The translations under genes were made by a program, and so were the position numbers. Under the pieces are notes generated by a model. The model saw only the letters and a program-made list of their open reading frames with translations, was not told where the DNA came from and ran no database searches. Below, piece by piece: positions 10,491-18,864 of a stretch of DNA of 64,000 nt (its first letter is position 1; each line of letters opens with the position of its first letter). The DNA comes from Niveibacterium umoris (GTDB lineage: Bacteria; Pseudomonadota; Gammaproteobacteria; Burkholderiales; Rhodocyclaceae): NCBI RefSeq assembly GCF_014197015.1, contig NZ_JACIET010000002.1, positions 558,001 through 622,000 of the forward strand, in the 5' to 3' direction.

Positions 10491-12119
10491 TTACAGCGAA
10501 GTGGTCACAGCGGGCAGCGTGATGGTGCAGTCCATGCGCGGCGGATTCGGGAAGGCCGGGTTGCCACCGCTTTGCAGCGCGATCAGGTCGAGATCCATGT
10601 TTTCGTACGAGATCGCGGCGCCGGTCGGCGGGGTGATGACGTTGCCCTTGGAGCAGACCTGCAGGTTCCCGGAATAGGCCCCGCCGCTGCCATCGTTCTT
10701 CAGGCCCGAGCCGGTGGCCGGATCGACGATGCCGTCCCACATCACTGCCGGGAAATTCTGCGGCTGGTTGAACGAGGCGAGGGTCGAGAACAGGCTCGTC
10801 GTGAAGGGGCCGAGCTGGGCCGGGTCGGCGAACGCGCCACCGGGCTTGCCGCCGAAGATGCTGACCGCGTTGTCGTGCACGTAGGTGCCGCGCAGGTAAG
10901 GATCGTAGGGCTTGCCCTGCTGGTCGAGCGTGGACGCGTTGAAGGTGATGCCCGCCGCGTAGGCCGTGACGAGCAGCACGCCGGTGGTGTTGTCGTTGGT
11001 GATCGCGTTGCCGTACACCTCGACGTTCTGCGACGACAGCACCATCACGCCGGTGCCGGGCGGCACCGTGGCGACCCAGCCGGTGGCGTTCTTCGCGACC
11101 GGCTCGTTGTTGTTGATGATGGTGTTGTTGCGCACCTTCACGTCGCGGGTATCGAGGAAGCGCGTCGGCCCGGGCAGCGCGAAGACCAGGATGCCGCCGG
11201 TGTTGTCGTGCACGTTGTTGTTCTCGACGATGGCACCGTGCGAGTTCTCGATCTCGACCCCGGCGACGTTGTACGAGACCTCGTTGTTGGCGACGCGGAT
11301 GTCGGTCGACTGACCGACATACACGCCCGCATCGCGGCTGCCGACGACCTTGCTGTTGATGACGAGGACTTTGTCGCTCTTCACCGGATAGAGGCCGTAA
11401 GCCATGGTCGAGGTATTGACCGGGTCGGTCATCCACTCGGTACGTACCGTGTCGATCACCACGCCGGTCGTGCTCTGCACGAAGAGCGCGTTGCCCGAGG
11501 CATCCTCGATCGCGAACTTCTTGAAGGTGACGTTCGTCAGCGAGGTCGCCGAGATGCCGTTCTGGGTCAGCGCGTTCTTGAAGGACAGGATCGTGTCCTT
11601 GGCCGGGTCGGTGCCCATGCCGCCACCGACGATGGTGATGTTGTTCTTCGCCGAGAGTTGCAGCGGGCCCATCATCGAATACTTGCCCGGCGGCAGGGTG
11701 ATGGTGTCGCCGTCCTTGGCCGCGAGCAGGATCGCGTTGAGGTCGATGTCATTCATCTTCGCCGCGGTGACGACGGTGCCCTGCGGGTTGACGGTGAAGC
11801 TCACCGAAACCGGGGGCGCCGCCGTCCATGATGCGTTACCGGCCTGCGTCGCCTGCAACGTGCAGGTGCCGGGTGAAACCAGCGTCAGGGTCGCACCCGA
11901 GACGGTGCACACCGAGGTGGTCTGCGACGTGATGGTGACGCTCAGGCCCGACGATGCGCTGGCGTTCAGCGCCGCGGGCGTGGCCCCGACGGACTGCGCT
12001 GCCGGCGCGGTGAAGGAAATCGTCTGGGATTGCGGTGTCGAGTCGCCACTGCCGCCGCCACAAGCGGCAAGAACGAAGGCGAGCGACAGCAGGCTCGCGC
12101 TGGCGCGGATGTGCATCAT
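10491..12119 (-). CDS. Parallel beta-helix repeat lipoprotein (SO_2929/TIGR03805-like)
   Basis: A 542-residue lipoprotein with Cys20 in LAAC, a good AGGGGAC ribosome binding site and an Ig-like/low-complexity region at about 30-115. From about residue 125 it shows right-handed beta-helix coils with repeated short motifs such as NNEVSYN, NNNVHDN and NNTIINNN, typical of pectin-lyase-like NosD-type repeats. Such folds often bind or cleave polysaccharides, but members of this family are described only as partners of the HNE_0200-type cytochrome family encoded next door. No catalytic residues can be assigned. The region upstream carries a promoter with an embedded inverted repeat. Confidence 0.87.
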   Translation of the reverse strand: MMHIRASASLLSLAFVLAACGGGSGDSTPQSQTISFTAPAAQSVGATPAALNASASSGLSVTITSQTTSVCTVSGATLTLVSPGTCTLQATQAGNASWTAAPPVSVSFTVNPQGTVVTAAKMNDIDLNAILLAAKDGDTITLPPGKYSMMGPLQLSAKNNITIVGGGMGTDPAKDTILSFKNALTQNGISATSLTNVTFKKFAIEDASGNALFVQSTTGVVIDTVRTEWMTDPVNTSTMAYGLYPVKSDKVLVINSKVVGSRDAGVYVGQSTDIRVANNEVSYNVAGVEIENSHGAIVENNNVHDNTGGILVFALPGPTRFLDTRDVKVRNNTIINNNEPVAKNATGWVATVPPGTGVMVLSSQNVEVYGNAITNDNTTGVLLVTAYAAGITFNASTLDQQGKPYDPYLRGTYVHDNAVSIFGGKPGGAFADPAQLGPFTTSLFSTLASFNQPQNFPAVMWDGIVDPATGSGLKNDGSGGAYSGNLQVCSKGNVITPPTGAAISYENMDLDLIALQSGGNPAFPNPPRMDCTITLPAVTTSL

Positions 12120-12196
12120 GGATTGTCCCCTGTTGGTGTTGGTCTTTTTAGCCCGGTCCGGCGCTCTGCGACGCCATGGTGCCCTGGGCGGGTCGG

Positions 12197-12226
12197 ATTA
12201 TTGAACTGTGGTTCATTCAATGACAA
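12197..12226 (-). promoter_or_regulatory. Promoter with TetR-type operator in the spacer, driving the beta-helix/cytochrome pair
   Basis: Reading the minus strand, TTGTCA (12226-12221) and AATAAT (12202-12197) are separated by 18 bp, each one mismatch from the sigma-70 consensus. The spacer contains the perfect inverted repeat TGAAC-TGTG-GTTCA (12202-12215), a size and symmetry typical of TetR operators. It lies about 80 bp before the beta-helix gene and 80 bp past the end of the tetR gene. Binding there would occlude RNA polymerase. Confidence 0.6.
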
Positions 12227-12297
12227 GACATGGCTGCCGCAACAGAAAGTTGTGGCAGAGCATCAATACTCTGGATACGGGTATCGCGCGGGGAGCC

Positions 12298-12927
12298 TCA
12301 GACGGCCGCCGGAAGGCCCCGGTAAAGGACTTCGACCATGGCGTCGATGCGCGCATCGAGCGGCGCCCATACGATGTCGGGGTCGTGATCGAGCGTTGCG
12401 ACAAGGGCCGCGACACCATGCAAGCCGGCCCACAGCGTCTGCGCCAGCACCAGCATGCGATCGGGCGGCGGCGTCACGCCTTGTTCGGCGAGGCACTCGT
12501 GCGCTACCGCTGCACCCATCTGCATCGCGGTATCGGTATCGCCGGCGGGCTGTGGGTCCGGCGGCAGGGTCGGATCGACTTCGATCGGCGCGAGGAAGAC
12601 CAGGCGGAATTCGCGCGGATACTGCCGCGCAAAGTCGACATAGGCGCGCGCCACCGCCTGCAGGCGCGCACGCCCCGGCGCGGCGTCCATCGCGACCGGC
12701 ATCACCCGCGCAAGGAAGCGCTGGAAGGCATAGCTGACCAGTGCGCGTTCCAGTTCGGCCTTGCCCGCGAAGTGCTGATACAGGGTGCCCACCGCACAGC
12801 CCAGCTCGGCGGCGATGCGGCGCATCTGCAAACCCGATCGCCCCTCCGCGGAGTACAGATCGAGCGCGGCGTCGAGCGCGCGATTGCGGACGTCGAGGAC
12901 TTGGCGACTTCCCTTGGGACGGGGCAT
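12298..12927 (-). CDS. TetR family transcriptional regulator
   Basis: 209 residues from the ATG at 12927; the open frame continues upstream as non-coding sequence across a convergent-looking region. The N-terminal HTH is clear: ALDAALDLYSAEGRSGLQMRRIAAELGCAVGTLYQHFAGKAELERAL (residues 17-63). The C-terminal ligand domain has the WAGLHGVAALV helix common in the TetR_C_13/DUF-type group. It precedes the beta-helix/cytochrome pair in the same orientation, with an operator-like inverted repeat between, so it most likely represses that pair. The ligand is unknown. Confidence 0.9.
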   Translation of the reverse strand: MPRPKGSRQVLDVRNRALDAALDLYSAEGRSGLQMRRIAAELGCAVGTLYQHFAGKAELERALVSYAFQRFLARVMPVAMDAAPGRARLQAVARAYVDFARQYPREFRLVFLAPIEVDPTLPPDPQPAGDTDTAMQMGAAVAHECLAEQGVTPPPDRMLVLAQTLWAGLHGVAALVATLDHDPDIVWAPLDARIDAMVEVLYRGLPAAV

Positions 12928-13051
12928 TGAAGCGGACGGAAGATGGTCAATGGCAAGATCCAAGGCTAACAGATCCGCCACCGGCGACTTGCCCCCGCCG
13001 GCCGTCAATGCGAGGCTTGGCAGCCCGAGGTTTGACCCTTCGCAAATACCC

Positions 13052-13420
13052 ATGACAGCCCTGATCCACTTCTCCGATCCCCTGCCCGAGCCCGCACCGG
13101 ACCGCCCGCGGCCCGACCGTCTGATCCAAGGCAACCCGGCGCGCCTGACCTGGACCCTGCACGAGAGCGCAGACAGCCTGACCAGCGCCGGATACTGGGC
13201 CTGCGAGGTGGGTGCCTGGCGCATCGCCTTTCCAGCCGGCAAGGAGGAATATTTCCATGTGCTCGAAGGCCGCATCCGCATCGCCGATGCGCACGGCCAT
13301 GCGCGCGAATTCGGCCCCGGCGAAGCAGGCGTGATTCCCGCCGGCTTTGAAGGCAGCTTTGAGGTCATCGAACCGGTGCGCAAGCATTTTGTCGTGGTGG
13401 ACCGCGACGCCAGAAAATAG
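13052..13420 (+). CDS. Cupin domain protein (DUF861/cupin_3 type)
   Basis: 122 residues from the ATG at 13052; the longer upstream frame overlaps the tetR promoter region. The single cupin barrel is shown by WACEVGAWRIAFPAGKEEYFHVLEGRIRIAD and FGPGEAGVIPAGFEGSFEVIEPVRKHFVVV, matching the ureidoglycine aminohydrolase-like cupin_3 family. The Glu-Glu-Tyr-Phe-His region could bind a metal, but the full metal site of active cupins is not evident. A small-molecule or storage role is possible. The D-lactate dehydrogenase gene follows 27 bp later on the same strand. Confidence 0.85.
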   Translation: MTALIHFSDPLPEPAPDRPRPDRLIQGNPARLTWTLHESADSLTSAGYWACEVGAWRIAFPAGKEEYFHVLEGRIRIADAHGHAREFGPGEAGVIPAGFEGSFEVIEPVRKHFVVVDRDARK

Positions 13421-13447
13421 AATGAGCCCTCACCCCCGGAGGCACCC

Positions 13448-14446
13448 ATGCGTATCGCAGTCTTTGACACCCACCCCTACGACGAACGTGCGCTGACCGA
13501 CGCCAACGCGGCCGGCGAACACGAGCTGGAGTTCTTCGAGGAGCGCCTGCACAGCAAGACCGCCGACCTCGCGCAAGGCTTCGACGCCGTTTGCCCCTTC
13601 GTGAATTGCCGCCTCGGCGAGCGCGTGCTGACCAAGCTCGCCGGCTTCGGCGTCAAGCTGGTAGTGCTGCGGGCCGCCGGCTTCAATGGCATCGACATCG
13701 CAGCGGCAGCCCGCCTCGGCATCAAGGTCGCGCGGGTGCCGGCCTACTCGCCCGAGGCCGTAGCGGAACACAACTTCGCCCTGATCCTGACGCTGGTGCG
13801 CAAGACGCATCGCGCCTTCAACCGGGTGCGCGAGCAGAACTTCTCGCTCGACGGGCTGGAAGGCTTCAACCTGTACGGCAAGACTTACGGCGCGCTGGGC
13901 GCCGGCCGCATCGGCCAGTGTGCGCTGCGCATCGCCAAGGGCTTCGGCTGCAAGCTGCTGGCCTACGACCCCTACGAGAATCCCTCGGCCGCCGCCGAGA
14001 TCGGCTTCGAGTACGCCCCGCTCGAGCGGGTGCTGGCCGAGTCCGACGTGCTGTCACTGCACCTGCCGCTGAGCGAGCAGAGCCATCACCTGATCAACGA
14101 GGCCGCGATCGCCAAGATGAAGCGCGGCGTGGTGATCGCCAACACCAGCCGTGGCGGGCTGATCGACACGCAGGCGCTGATCGATGGACTGAAGACGGGC
14201 CAGATCGGCGGCGTCGGGCTCGATGTGTACGAGCAGGAGGAAGGCGTGTTCTTCCACGACCTCTCCGACCAGCCGCTGCAGGACGACACGCTGGCGCGCC
14301 TGATGACCTTCCCGAACGTGCTGATCACCTCGCACCAGGGCTTCCTGACCCGCGAGGCCCTCGGCGCCATCGCACAGACCACGCTGGGCAACGCCAGCGC
14401 CTTTGCGCGCGGGGAAACGCTGGTGAACGAGGTGCGCCCGGCCTGA
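13448..14446 (+). CDS. ldhA: D-lactate dehydrogenase (2-hydroxyacid dehydrogenase)
   Basis: 332 residues, full length for the D-lactate dehydrogenase family. It reduces pyruvate to D-lactate with NADH in the cytoplasm. The N-terminal substrate domain contains LRAAGFNGIDI. The dinucleotide-binding motif is GALGAGRIGQ followed by acidic YDPY. Catalytic elements are the Arg in NTSRGGLIDT, the Glu in GGVGLDVYEQEEG, and the His in NVLITSHQGFLT. YEQEEGVFFHDLS is characteristic of LdhA-type enzymes rather than glycerate or formate dehydrogenases. It ends 6 bp before the convergent binding-protein gene. Confidence 0.93.
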   Translation: MRIAVFDTHPYDERALTDANAAGEHELEFFEERLHSKTADLAQGFDAVCPFVNCRLGERVLTKLAGFGVKLVVLRAAGFNGIDIAAAARLGIKVARVPAYSPEAVAEHNFALILTLVRKTHRAFNRVREQNFSLDGLEGFNLYGKTYGALGAGRIGQCALRIAKGFGCKLLAYDPYENPSAAAEIGFEYAPLERVLAESDVLSLHLPLSEQSHHLINEAAIAKMKRGVVIANTSRGGLIDTQALIDGLKTGQIGGVGLDVYEQEEGVFFHDLSDQPLQDDTLARLMTFPNVLITSHQGFLTREALGAIAQTTLGNASAFARGETLVNEVRPA

Positions 14447-14452
14447 GGGCGC

Positions 14453-15181
14453 TCAGCGATAGCGCAGCGCCAGCGCGCCGATTTCGCCGCTGGTGGCGAG
14501 TTCAACCAGCGCCTGTTCGAGTCGCGGCAAGAGCGCGACATGCGGCGACGCTCGCGACAGCGTGATGTAGGTCGGCTGCCCTGCGATCACCCATTCGGCC
14601 TTGTCGAAACGCTGACCGGTCTCGCGTATCAGCCAGTCCGCTTCGGCCTCGGGGATCAGCACTGCGTCGATGCGGCCGGCGCCGAGTTTGCGCAAGGCGA
14701 TCGCGTAGCTGTCGGAGACATCGCGCGCGAGCGCGCCTGCCTGATCGATCTGGGGCGAATACGACTTGCCGCGTTCCACGCCAACCACCAGATGCGCCAG
14801 ATCCTCGAAACGGGTGATGCGCGGCCCGCCCGGCCGGACCAGGAAGCGTTTATCGACCGGCGGCAGGTTGGGATGCAGATAGTGAAGGTAGGCGGTACGC
14901 TCCGGCGTCTGCAGCAGGCCGACCATCAGGTCGGCCTCGCCGGCGCGCATCATGGCCAACGCGCGGGCCGAAGGCACTTCGACAAAACGCAGGTGTATGC
15001 CCGCGCGTTTCGCGAGCGCGTTGAGCACATCGAAATAGAAGCCGCGAGCGGCATCGCGCTCGAAGATCCGGAACGGCGGCGCGTCGTCGCCGACGACAGT
15101 CAGCGTCGGCGCGGTTTCACCGGCCGCCGTCGCTGTGGCGCACAACCACAGCCCGAACGCAGCGAGCAGCGCGCGCATCAT
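14453..15181 (-). CDS. Periplasmic amino-acid-type substrate-binding protein (family 3-like)
   Basis: 242 residues with an N-terminal signal peptide (MMRALLAAFGLWLCATATAAGE). The mature part has the two-lobed SBP_bac_3 pattern: LTVVGDDAPPFRIFERDAARGFYFDVLNALAKRAGIHLRFVEVPSARAL, then the late LGAGRIDAVLIPEAEADWLI. No permease or ATPase genes are adjacent, so it may be a sensor-type or orphan binding protein. The start overlaps the stop of the upstream DUF1840 gene (ATGA), so the two are coupled. The ligand is unknown. Confidence 0.85.
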   Translation of the reverse strand: MMRALLAAFGLWLCATATAAGETAPTLTVVGDDAPPFRIFERDAARGFYFDVLNALAKRAGIHLRFVEVPSARALAMMRAGEADLMVGLLQTPERTAYLHYLHPNLPPVDKRFLVRPGGPRITRFEDLAHLVVGVERGKSYSPQIDQAGALARDVSDSYAIALRKLGAGRIDAVLIPEAEADWLIRETGQRFDKAEWVIAGQPTYITLSRASPHVALLPRLEQALVELATSGEIGALALRYR

Positions 15182-15507
15182 TCCCAGATGACGGGCTGTT
15201 CCTCGGCCAGCGCGTACTGCATCAGTTCGATCAGCGGCGCCGCGCGCTGCCAGAGTGCGACCGGCCCTTCCATGCCGCGCGGCGCGTCGTCGTCCTCATC
15301 CGCATCGCCGGGTGGTGCCTCGGCGCGCGCCTTGTCTTCCGAAGCGGCGCGGCGCAGCGCGGCAATCGCGTCCGGCAACTGCGCCACGGTGACGATGCCA
15401 CGCGCGTCGTCCGGGTCCTTGCCGATCACCTCGAGCAGCACGCGCGCGACCTTGCCGAACATGATGACGTCACCCGCGGCGGGGGACTTGAAGGTAATGA
15501 TGGCCAT
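15178..15507 (-). CDS. DUF1840 domain protein
   Basis: 109 residues from the ATG at 15507, selected for its GGAGAG site; the open frame upstream has no support. The sequence begins MAIITFKSPAAGDVIMFGKVARVLLEVIGKDPDDARGIVTVAQLPDAIAALRRA, the hallmark of DUF1840, then an acidic linker and a helix ending QYALAEEQPVIWE. The family is confined mostly to betaproteobacteria and has no known function. It is coupled to the binding-protein gene by a 4-bp overlap and is divergent from carbonic anhydrase. Confidence 0.88.
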   Translation of the reverse strand: MAIITFKSPAAGDVIMFGKVARVLLEVIGKDPDDARGIVTVAQLPDAIAALRRAASEDKARAEAPPGDADEDDDAPRGMEGPVALWQRAAPLIELMQYALAEEQPVIWE

Positions 15508-15596
15508 GGTGCGCTCTCCAGTACAGGTATGTTGCAGTGCAGTCAGGCAGCGTGCCGGCAGGTAGAATCCGGAGTCCCCCCGCTTAGGCAACAACG

Positions 15597-16241
15597 ATGA
15601 AACGACTCGACCAGCTGCTCGAACGCAATCAGGAGTGGGCCCGCGAGATGGTCGCGGAAGACACCGCCTACTTTTCGCGCCTGGTGGCACAGCAGAATCC
15701 GGAATACCTCTGGATCGGCTGTTCCGACAGCCGCGTGCCCGCCAACCAGATTGTGGACCTCGCGCCGGGCGAAGTCTTCGTCCATCGTAACGTCGCCAAC
15801 CTGGTGGTGCACACCGACCTCAACTGCCTGTCGGTGCTGCAGTATGCCGTGGACGTGCTGCGGGTGAAGCATATCCTCGTTGTCGGCCACTACGGCTGCG
15901 GCGGTATCAAGGCTTCGCTCAACGACCTGCGCCTGGGCCTGGTCGACAACTGGTTGCGCCATGTGCAGGACGTGCGCGACAAGCACCGCGACCAGCTGGC
16001 GGCGATTGGCGACGAGAAGGCGCAGGTGGATCGGCTGTGCGAGCTGAACGTCGTCGAGCAGGTGGTGAACATCGCCCAGACCACGGTCATGAAAGACGCC
16101 TGGCAACGCGGCCAGCCGGTCACCGTGCACGGCTGGTGCTACGGCCTGCAGGACGGCCTGGTGCGCGACCTCGACATGAGCATCGCGCGCGAACGCGACC
16201 TGCGCGAGGCCTACACGATGGCGGTTAACACGCGCGTCTGA
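15597..16241 (+). CDS. can: Beta-class carbonic anhydrase
   Basis: 214 residues, the normal length for Can-type enzymes. It interconverts CO2 and bicarbonate in the cytoplasm, supplying bicarbonate to carboxylases. The zinc ligands are visible as C42 and D44 in WIGCSDSR and H98 and C101 in VVGHYGCGG, with R46 completing the Asp-Arg dyad. The downstream VHGWCYGLQDGLV motif is typical of the E. coli Can/YadF group. It is monocistronic, ending at a hairpin, and divergent from the DUF1840 gene. Confidence 0.96.
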   Translation: MKRLDQLLERNQEWAREMVAEDTAYFSRLVAQQNPEYLWIGCSDSRVPANQIVDLAPGEVFVHRNVANLVVHTDLNCLSVLQYAVDVLRVKHILVVGHYGCGGIKASLNDLRLGLVDNWLRHVQDVRDKHRDQLAAIGDEKAQVDRLCELNVVEQVVNIAQTTVMKDAWQRGQPVTVHGWCYGLQDGLVRDLDMSIARERDLREAYTMAVNTRV

Positions 16242-16278
16242 AAAAAGAGGCCGCGAACGCCGGGTAGGCGGTCGCGGC
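16241..16278. terminator. Bidirectional rho-independent terminator
   Basis: A stem of GCCGCGAACGCC (16250-16261) and GGCGGTCGCGGC (16267-16278) with a 5-base loop and one mismatch lies between convergent genes. On the minus strand it is followed by CTCTTTTTT, a good U-tract for the small exported protein gene; on the plus strand it closes the carbonic anhydrase transcript. Confidence 0.75.
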
Positions 16279-16315
16279 AACAAGGCACCTGGCGTTTGCG
16301 GGAACTGGAGCCGGG

Positions 16316-16576
16316 TCAGCCGCGCCGGTTGCCGTCGCAGCGGTCCTTCGCCTGCGCGACGGTGGTCCTGGCGTCGGCAGTGGCAACGGCCTTCGCTTTG
16401 GCCGCGGCGCTGCGATGGCCGACGACAACCATACGGTCGATCGGCGCATCGGCGGCGATGAACACCGGCCGCGCCGTCACCTTGATCGGGGTATCGGCCG
16501 GTTTTGCGGGCGCTTCGGCGGCATGGGCTGTGGTGCTCGCGCACAGCGCGGCGAGCAGGAATGCTGTCAGTTTCAT
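16316..16576 (-). CDS. Small exported protein of unknown function
   Basis: 86 residues from the ATG at 16576 with a GAGGAAACG ribosome binding site. A signal peptide MKLTAFLLAALCASTTAHA is followed by a short Ala/Lys/Thr-rich mature chain containing IDRMVVVGHRSAAAKAKAVATADART. It ends with a pair of basic residues. The gene is divergent from the two-component response regulator at 16796. The longer frame upstream is only read-through into antisense sequence of that regulator. No family recognised. Confidence 0.65.
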   Translation of the reverse strand: MKLTAFLLAALCASTTAHAAEAPAKPADTPIKVTARPVFIAADAPIDRMVVVGHRSAAAKAKAVATADARTTVAQAKDRCDGNRRG

Positions 16577-16795
16577 CGTTTCCTCATTTCTGCCCGGTCT
16601 GCCGGCGGGCTGCGGTTGCACGGCGGGAGGATCCGGGGTAGCGCCACGCCGTGCGAAGCGCATTAGGCGACGTCCCGGTGTCGCGCACATTTCACCCGCC
16701 GCCGGCCGTGTATCGTTCTGTATCTCCCGTTTGCGAGGACACGTGCCGTTACCGCGCAGGCGCCAAGGCGCCGCTGGTGGCGGTATAAACACGCC

Positions 16796-17524
16796 ATGGA
16801 AACGATGCCTCATATCCTGGTCGTCGACGACGATCGCGAAATCCGCGCCTTGCTGGCTGGCTATCTCGGCCGCAATGGCTGCCGCGTGAGCCTGGCCGGG
16901 GAAGGGCGCCAGATGCGCGAAGTGATGGAAGCCTCGCGCATCGATCTGGTGGTGCTCGACCTGATGATGCCGGGCGAAGACGGCCTCTCGCTGTGCCGCT
17001 CGCTGCGCGGCAGCGGCAACCGCACGCCGGTGATCATGCTGACCGCGCGCGGCGAACCGGTCGACCGTATCGTCGGGCTCGAAATGGGCGCAGACGACTA
17101 CCTGCCCAAACCCTTCGAGCCGCGCGAACTGCTCGCCCGCATCCGCAGCGTGCTGCGGCGCGCGCAGGCGCTGCCGACCAATCTGACGACGCCGGGCGCA
17201 CGCTGCTTCCGCTTCGAAGGCTGGGTGCTCGCGGTCGAGACGCGCCAGCTCACGTCGCCCGATGGGGTGCTGGTGCCGCTGTCCGGCGCCGAATTCCGCC
17301 TGCTCAATGCCTTCCTCACCCACCCGGGCCGGGTGCTCAACCGCGACCAGCTGATGGATCTGACCAAGGGTCGTGACGCCGACCCCTTCGACCGCTCGAT
17401 CGACCTGCAGGTGAGCCGGTTGCGCACCCGTCTCGGCGAGGACGCGCGCAGCCCGCGGCTGATCAAGACGGTGCGCAGCGAGGGCTACGTCTTCGCGGTA
17501 CCGGTCGACAGCGAGGGCGACTGA
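16796..17524 (+). CDS. OmpR-family response regulator
   Basis: 242 residues: a receiver domain with the acidic pair at 12-13, phospho-acceptor D55 in VVLDLMMPGEDG, T in MLTARGE and K in YLPKPFEPREL, followed by a winged-helix DNA-binding domain ending VRSEGYVFAVPVD. It is the OmpR-like type that regulates porins and stress genes. Its stop overlaps the start of the histidine kinase gene (TGATG), so the two are one operon. A downstream ATG (16805) could be an alternative start. Confidence 0.93.
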   Translation: METMPHILVVDDDREIRALLAGYLGRNGCRVSLAGEGRQMREVMEASRIDLVVLDLMMPGEDGLSLCRSLRGSGNRTPVIMLTARGEPVDRIVGLEMGADDYLPKPFEPRELLARIRSVLRRAQALPTNLTTPGARCFRFEGWVLAVETRQLTSPDGVLVPLSGAEFRLLNAFLTHPGRVLNRDQLMDLTKGRDADPFDRSIDLQVSRLRTRLGEDARSPRLIKTVRSEGYVFAVPVDSEGD

Positions 17525-18852
17525 TGCAGCTACGCCTGATTCCCAAATCGCTCGCGGTCCGCATCTTCTTCCTGATGGCGGGCGGCATCGTCGCGGCGAC
17601 CTTCCTGTCGCGCTGGGTGATCGAGAAGCTCTACACCGACGAACTCGAACGGCTCGGCCAGACCTCGGCGATCGAGCGCATCAGCGACGTCGTGCGGGTG
17701 CTCGACACGCTGCCGCGCGCCGACCGCGCGGTCGCGGCAGCAGGCATCTCGTTCGAGCGGCTGTCCGTGAGCTTTCCGAGCACCGTCGGCGGCGCCGGCG
17801 AGTTCGATCCGATGCTGCGCGACAAGCTCGCGCGCGGCATCCGCCGGCCGCCCGGCAAGGTGCGCTTCGAGGCGCTGGCGCCGCAGCCCTGCACGCCGGC
17901 CGCGGTGCCGGACTGCGACGATCTCGCCAAGCGCTTCGCGGCCGAGCTGGCGCTCGCCGACGGCCAGCCGGTACGCGTCGAATACACCACGCGCTGGGTC
18001 AAGCTCGGCGATGCCGACTGGGTGCCCTGGGTGATCGGCATCGTGATGCTGGTGGTGCTGGCGTGGCTGTCGGTACGCATCGCCACCCGCCCGCTGCGCG
18101 CGATGGCCGAGCATGCCGCCGGCCTCGGCCGCGACCTGCAGCGCGCACCGCTGGATGAAGACGGCCCGACGGAGGTGCGCGACGCCGCGCACGCCTTCAA
18201 CGCGATGCAGGCGCAGATCCGCCGCCAGATCGATGAGCGCACGCAGATGCTCGCCGCGATCGCGCATGATCTGAAGACCCCGCTGACGCGCATGCGGCTG
18301 CGCCTTGAACTGATCGACGACGACGCCCTGCGCGGCAAGCTGGGCGAAGACGTCAGCGCGATGCAGACACTCATCAACGAGGGGCTCGACTTTGCACGCA
18401 GCCTCGACGCACAGGAGCAGGCCCAGCGCATCGACCTCTCGGCCATGCTCGACACGTTGTGCGAAGACGCGCGCGACTCGGGCCAGGCCGTCCAGTTCAG
18501 CGGCGACGCCGGTATCGTCGTGCCGGCGCGGGCCAATGCGCTGCGGCGCGTGTTCCTGAACCTGATCGACAACGCGGTGAAGTACGGCGGCAGCGCGGCA
18601 GTCAGCGTCAGCCGCGAAGGTGCGCAGATTGCGGTGAGGGTGCGCGACAGCGGCCCCGGCATCCCGCCCGAGCATCTCGAAGACGTTCTGAAGCCCTACT
18701 ACCGACTTGAGGGCTCCCGCTCGCGCGAGACCGGCGGCACCGGCCTCGGCCTGGCAATCGCCGCGAACCTGGTCGCCGCGCAGAGCGGCCAGCTGCGCCT
18801 GCGCAACCACCCCCTGGGCGGACTTGAAGCGGAAGTGCGGATTGCGGCCTGA
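17524..18852 (+). CDS. EnvZ-like sensor histidine kinase
   Basis: 442 residues. TM1 at about 10-30 and TM2 at about 166-184 bracket a periplasmic sensor region of about 135 residues containing two Cys residues (PQPCTPAAVPDCDD) that might form a disulphide. A HAMP domain (RPLRAMAEHAAGLGRDL) is followed by the H-box AAIAHDLKTPLTRMRLRLE with phospho-His 248, then N-box NLIDNAVKYGG and G-boxes DSGPGIPPEH and GGTGLGLAIAANL. It phosphorylates the regulator encoded just upstream. The signal is unknown. Confidence 0.93.
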   Translation: MQLRLIPKSLAVRIFFLMAGGIVAATFLSRWVIEKLYTDELERLGQTSAIERISDVVRVLDTLPRADRAVAAAGISFERLSVSFPSTVGGAGEFDPMLRDKLARGIRRPPGKVRFEALAPQPCTPAAVPDCDDLAKRFAAELALADGQPVRVEYTTRWVKLGDADWVPWVIGIVMLVVLAWLSVRIATRPLRAMAEHAAGLGRDLQRAPLDEDGPTEVRDAAHAFNAMQAQIRRQIDERTQMLAAIAHDLKTPLTRMRLRLELIDDDALRGKLGEDVSAMQTLINEGLDFARSLDAQEQAQRIDLSAMLDTLCEDARDSGQAVQFSGDAGIVVPARANALRRVFLNLIDNAVKYGGSAAVSVSREGAQIAVRVRDSGPGIPPEHLEDVLKPYYRLEGSRSRETGGTGLGLAIAANLVAAQSGQLRLRNHPLGGLEAEVRIAA

Positions 18853-18864
18853 ACCGGCCGAGGA

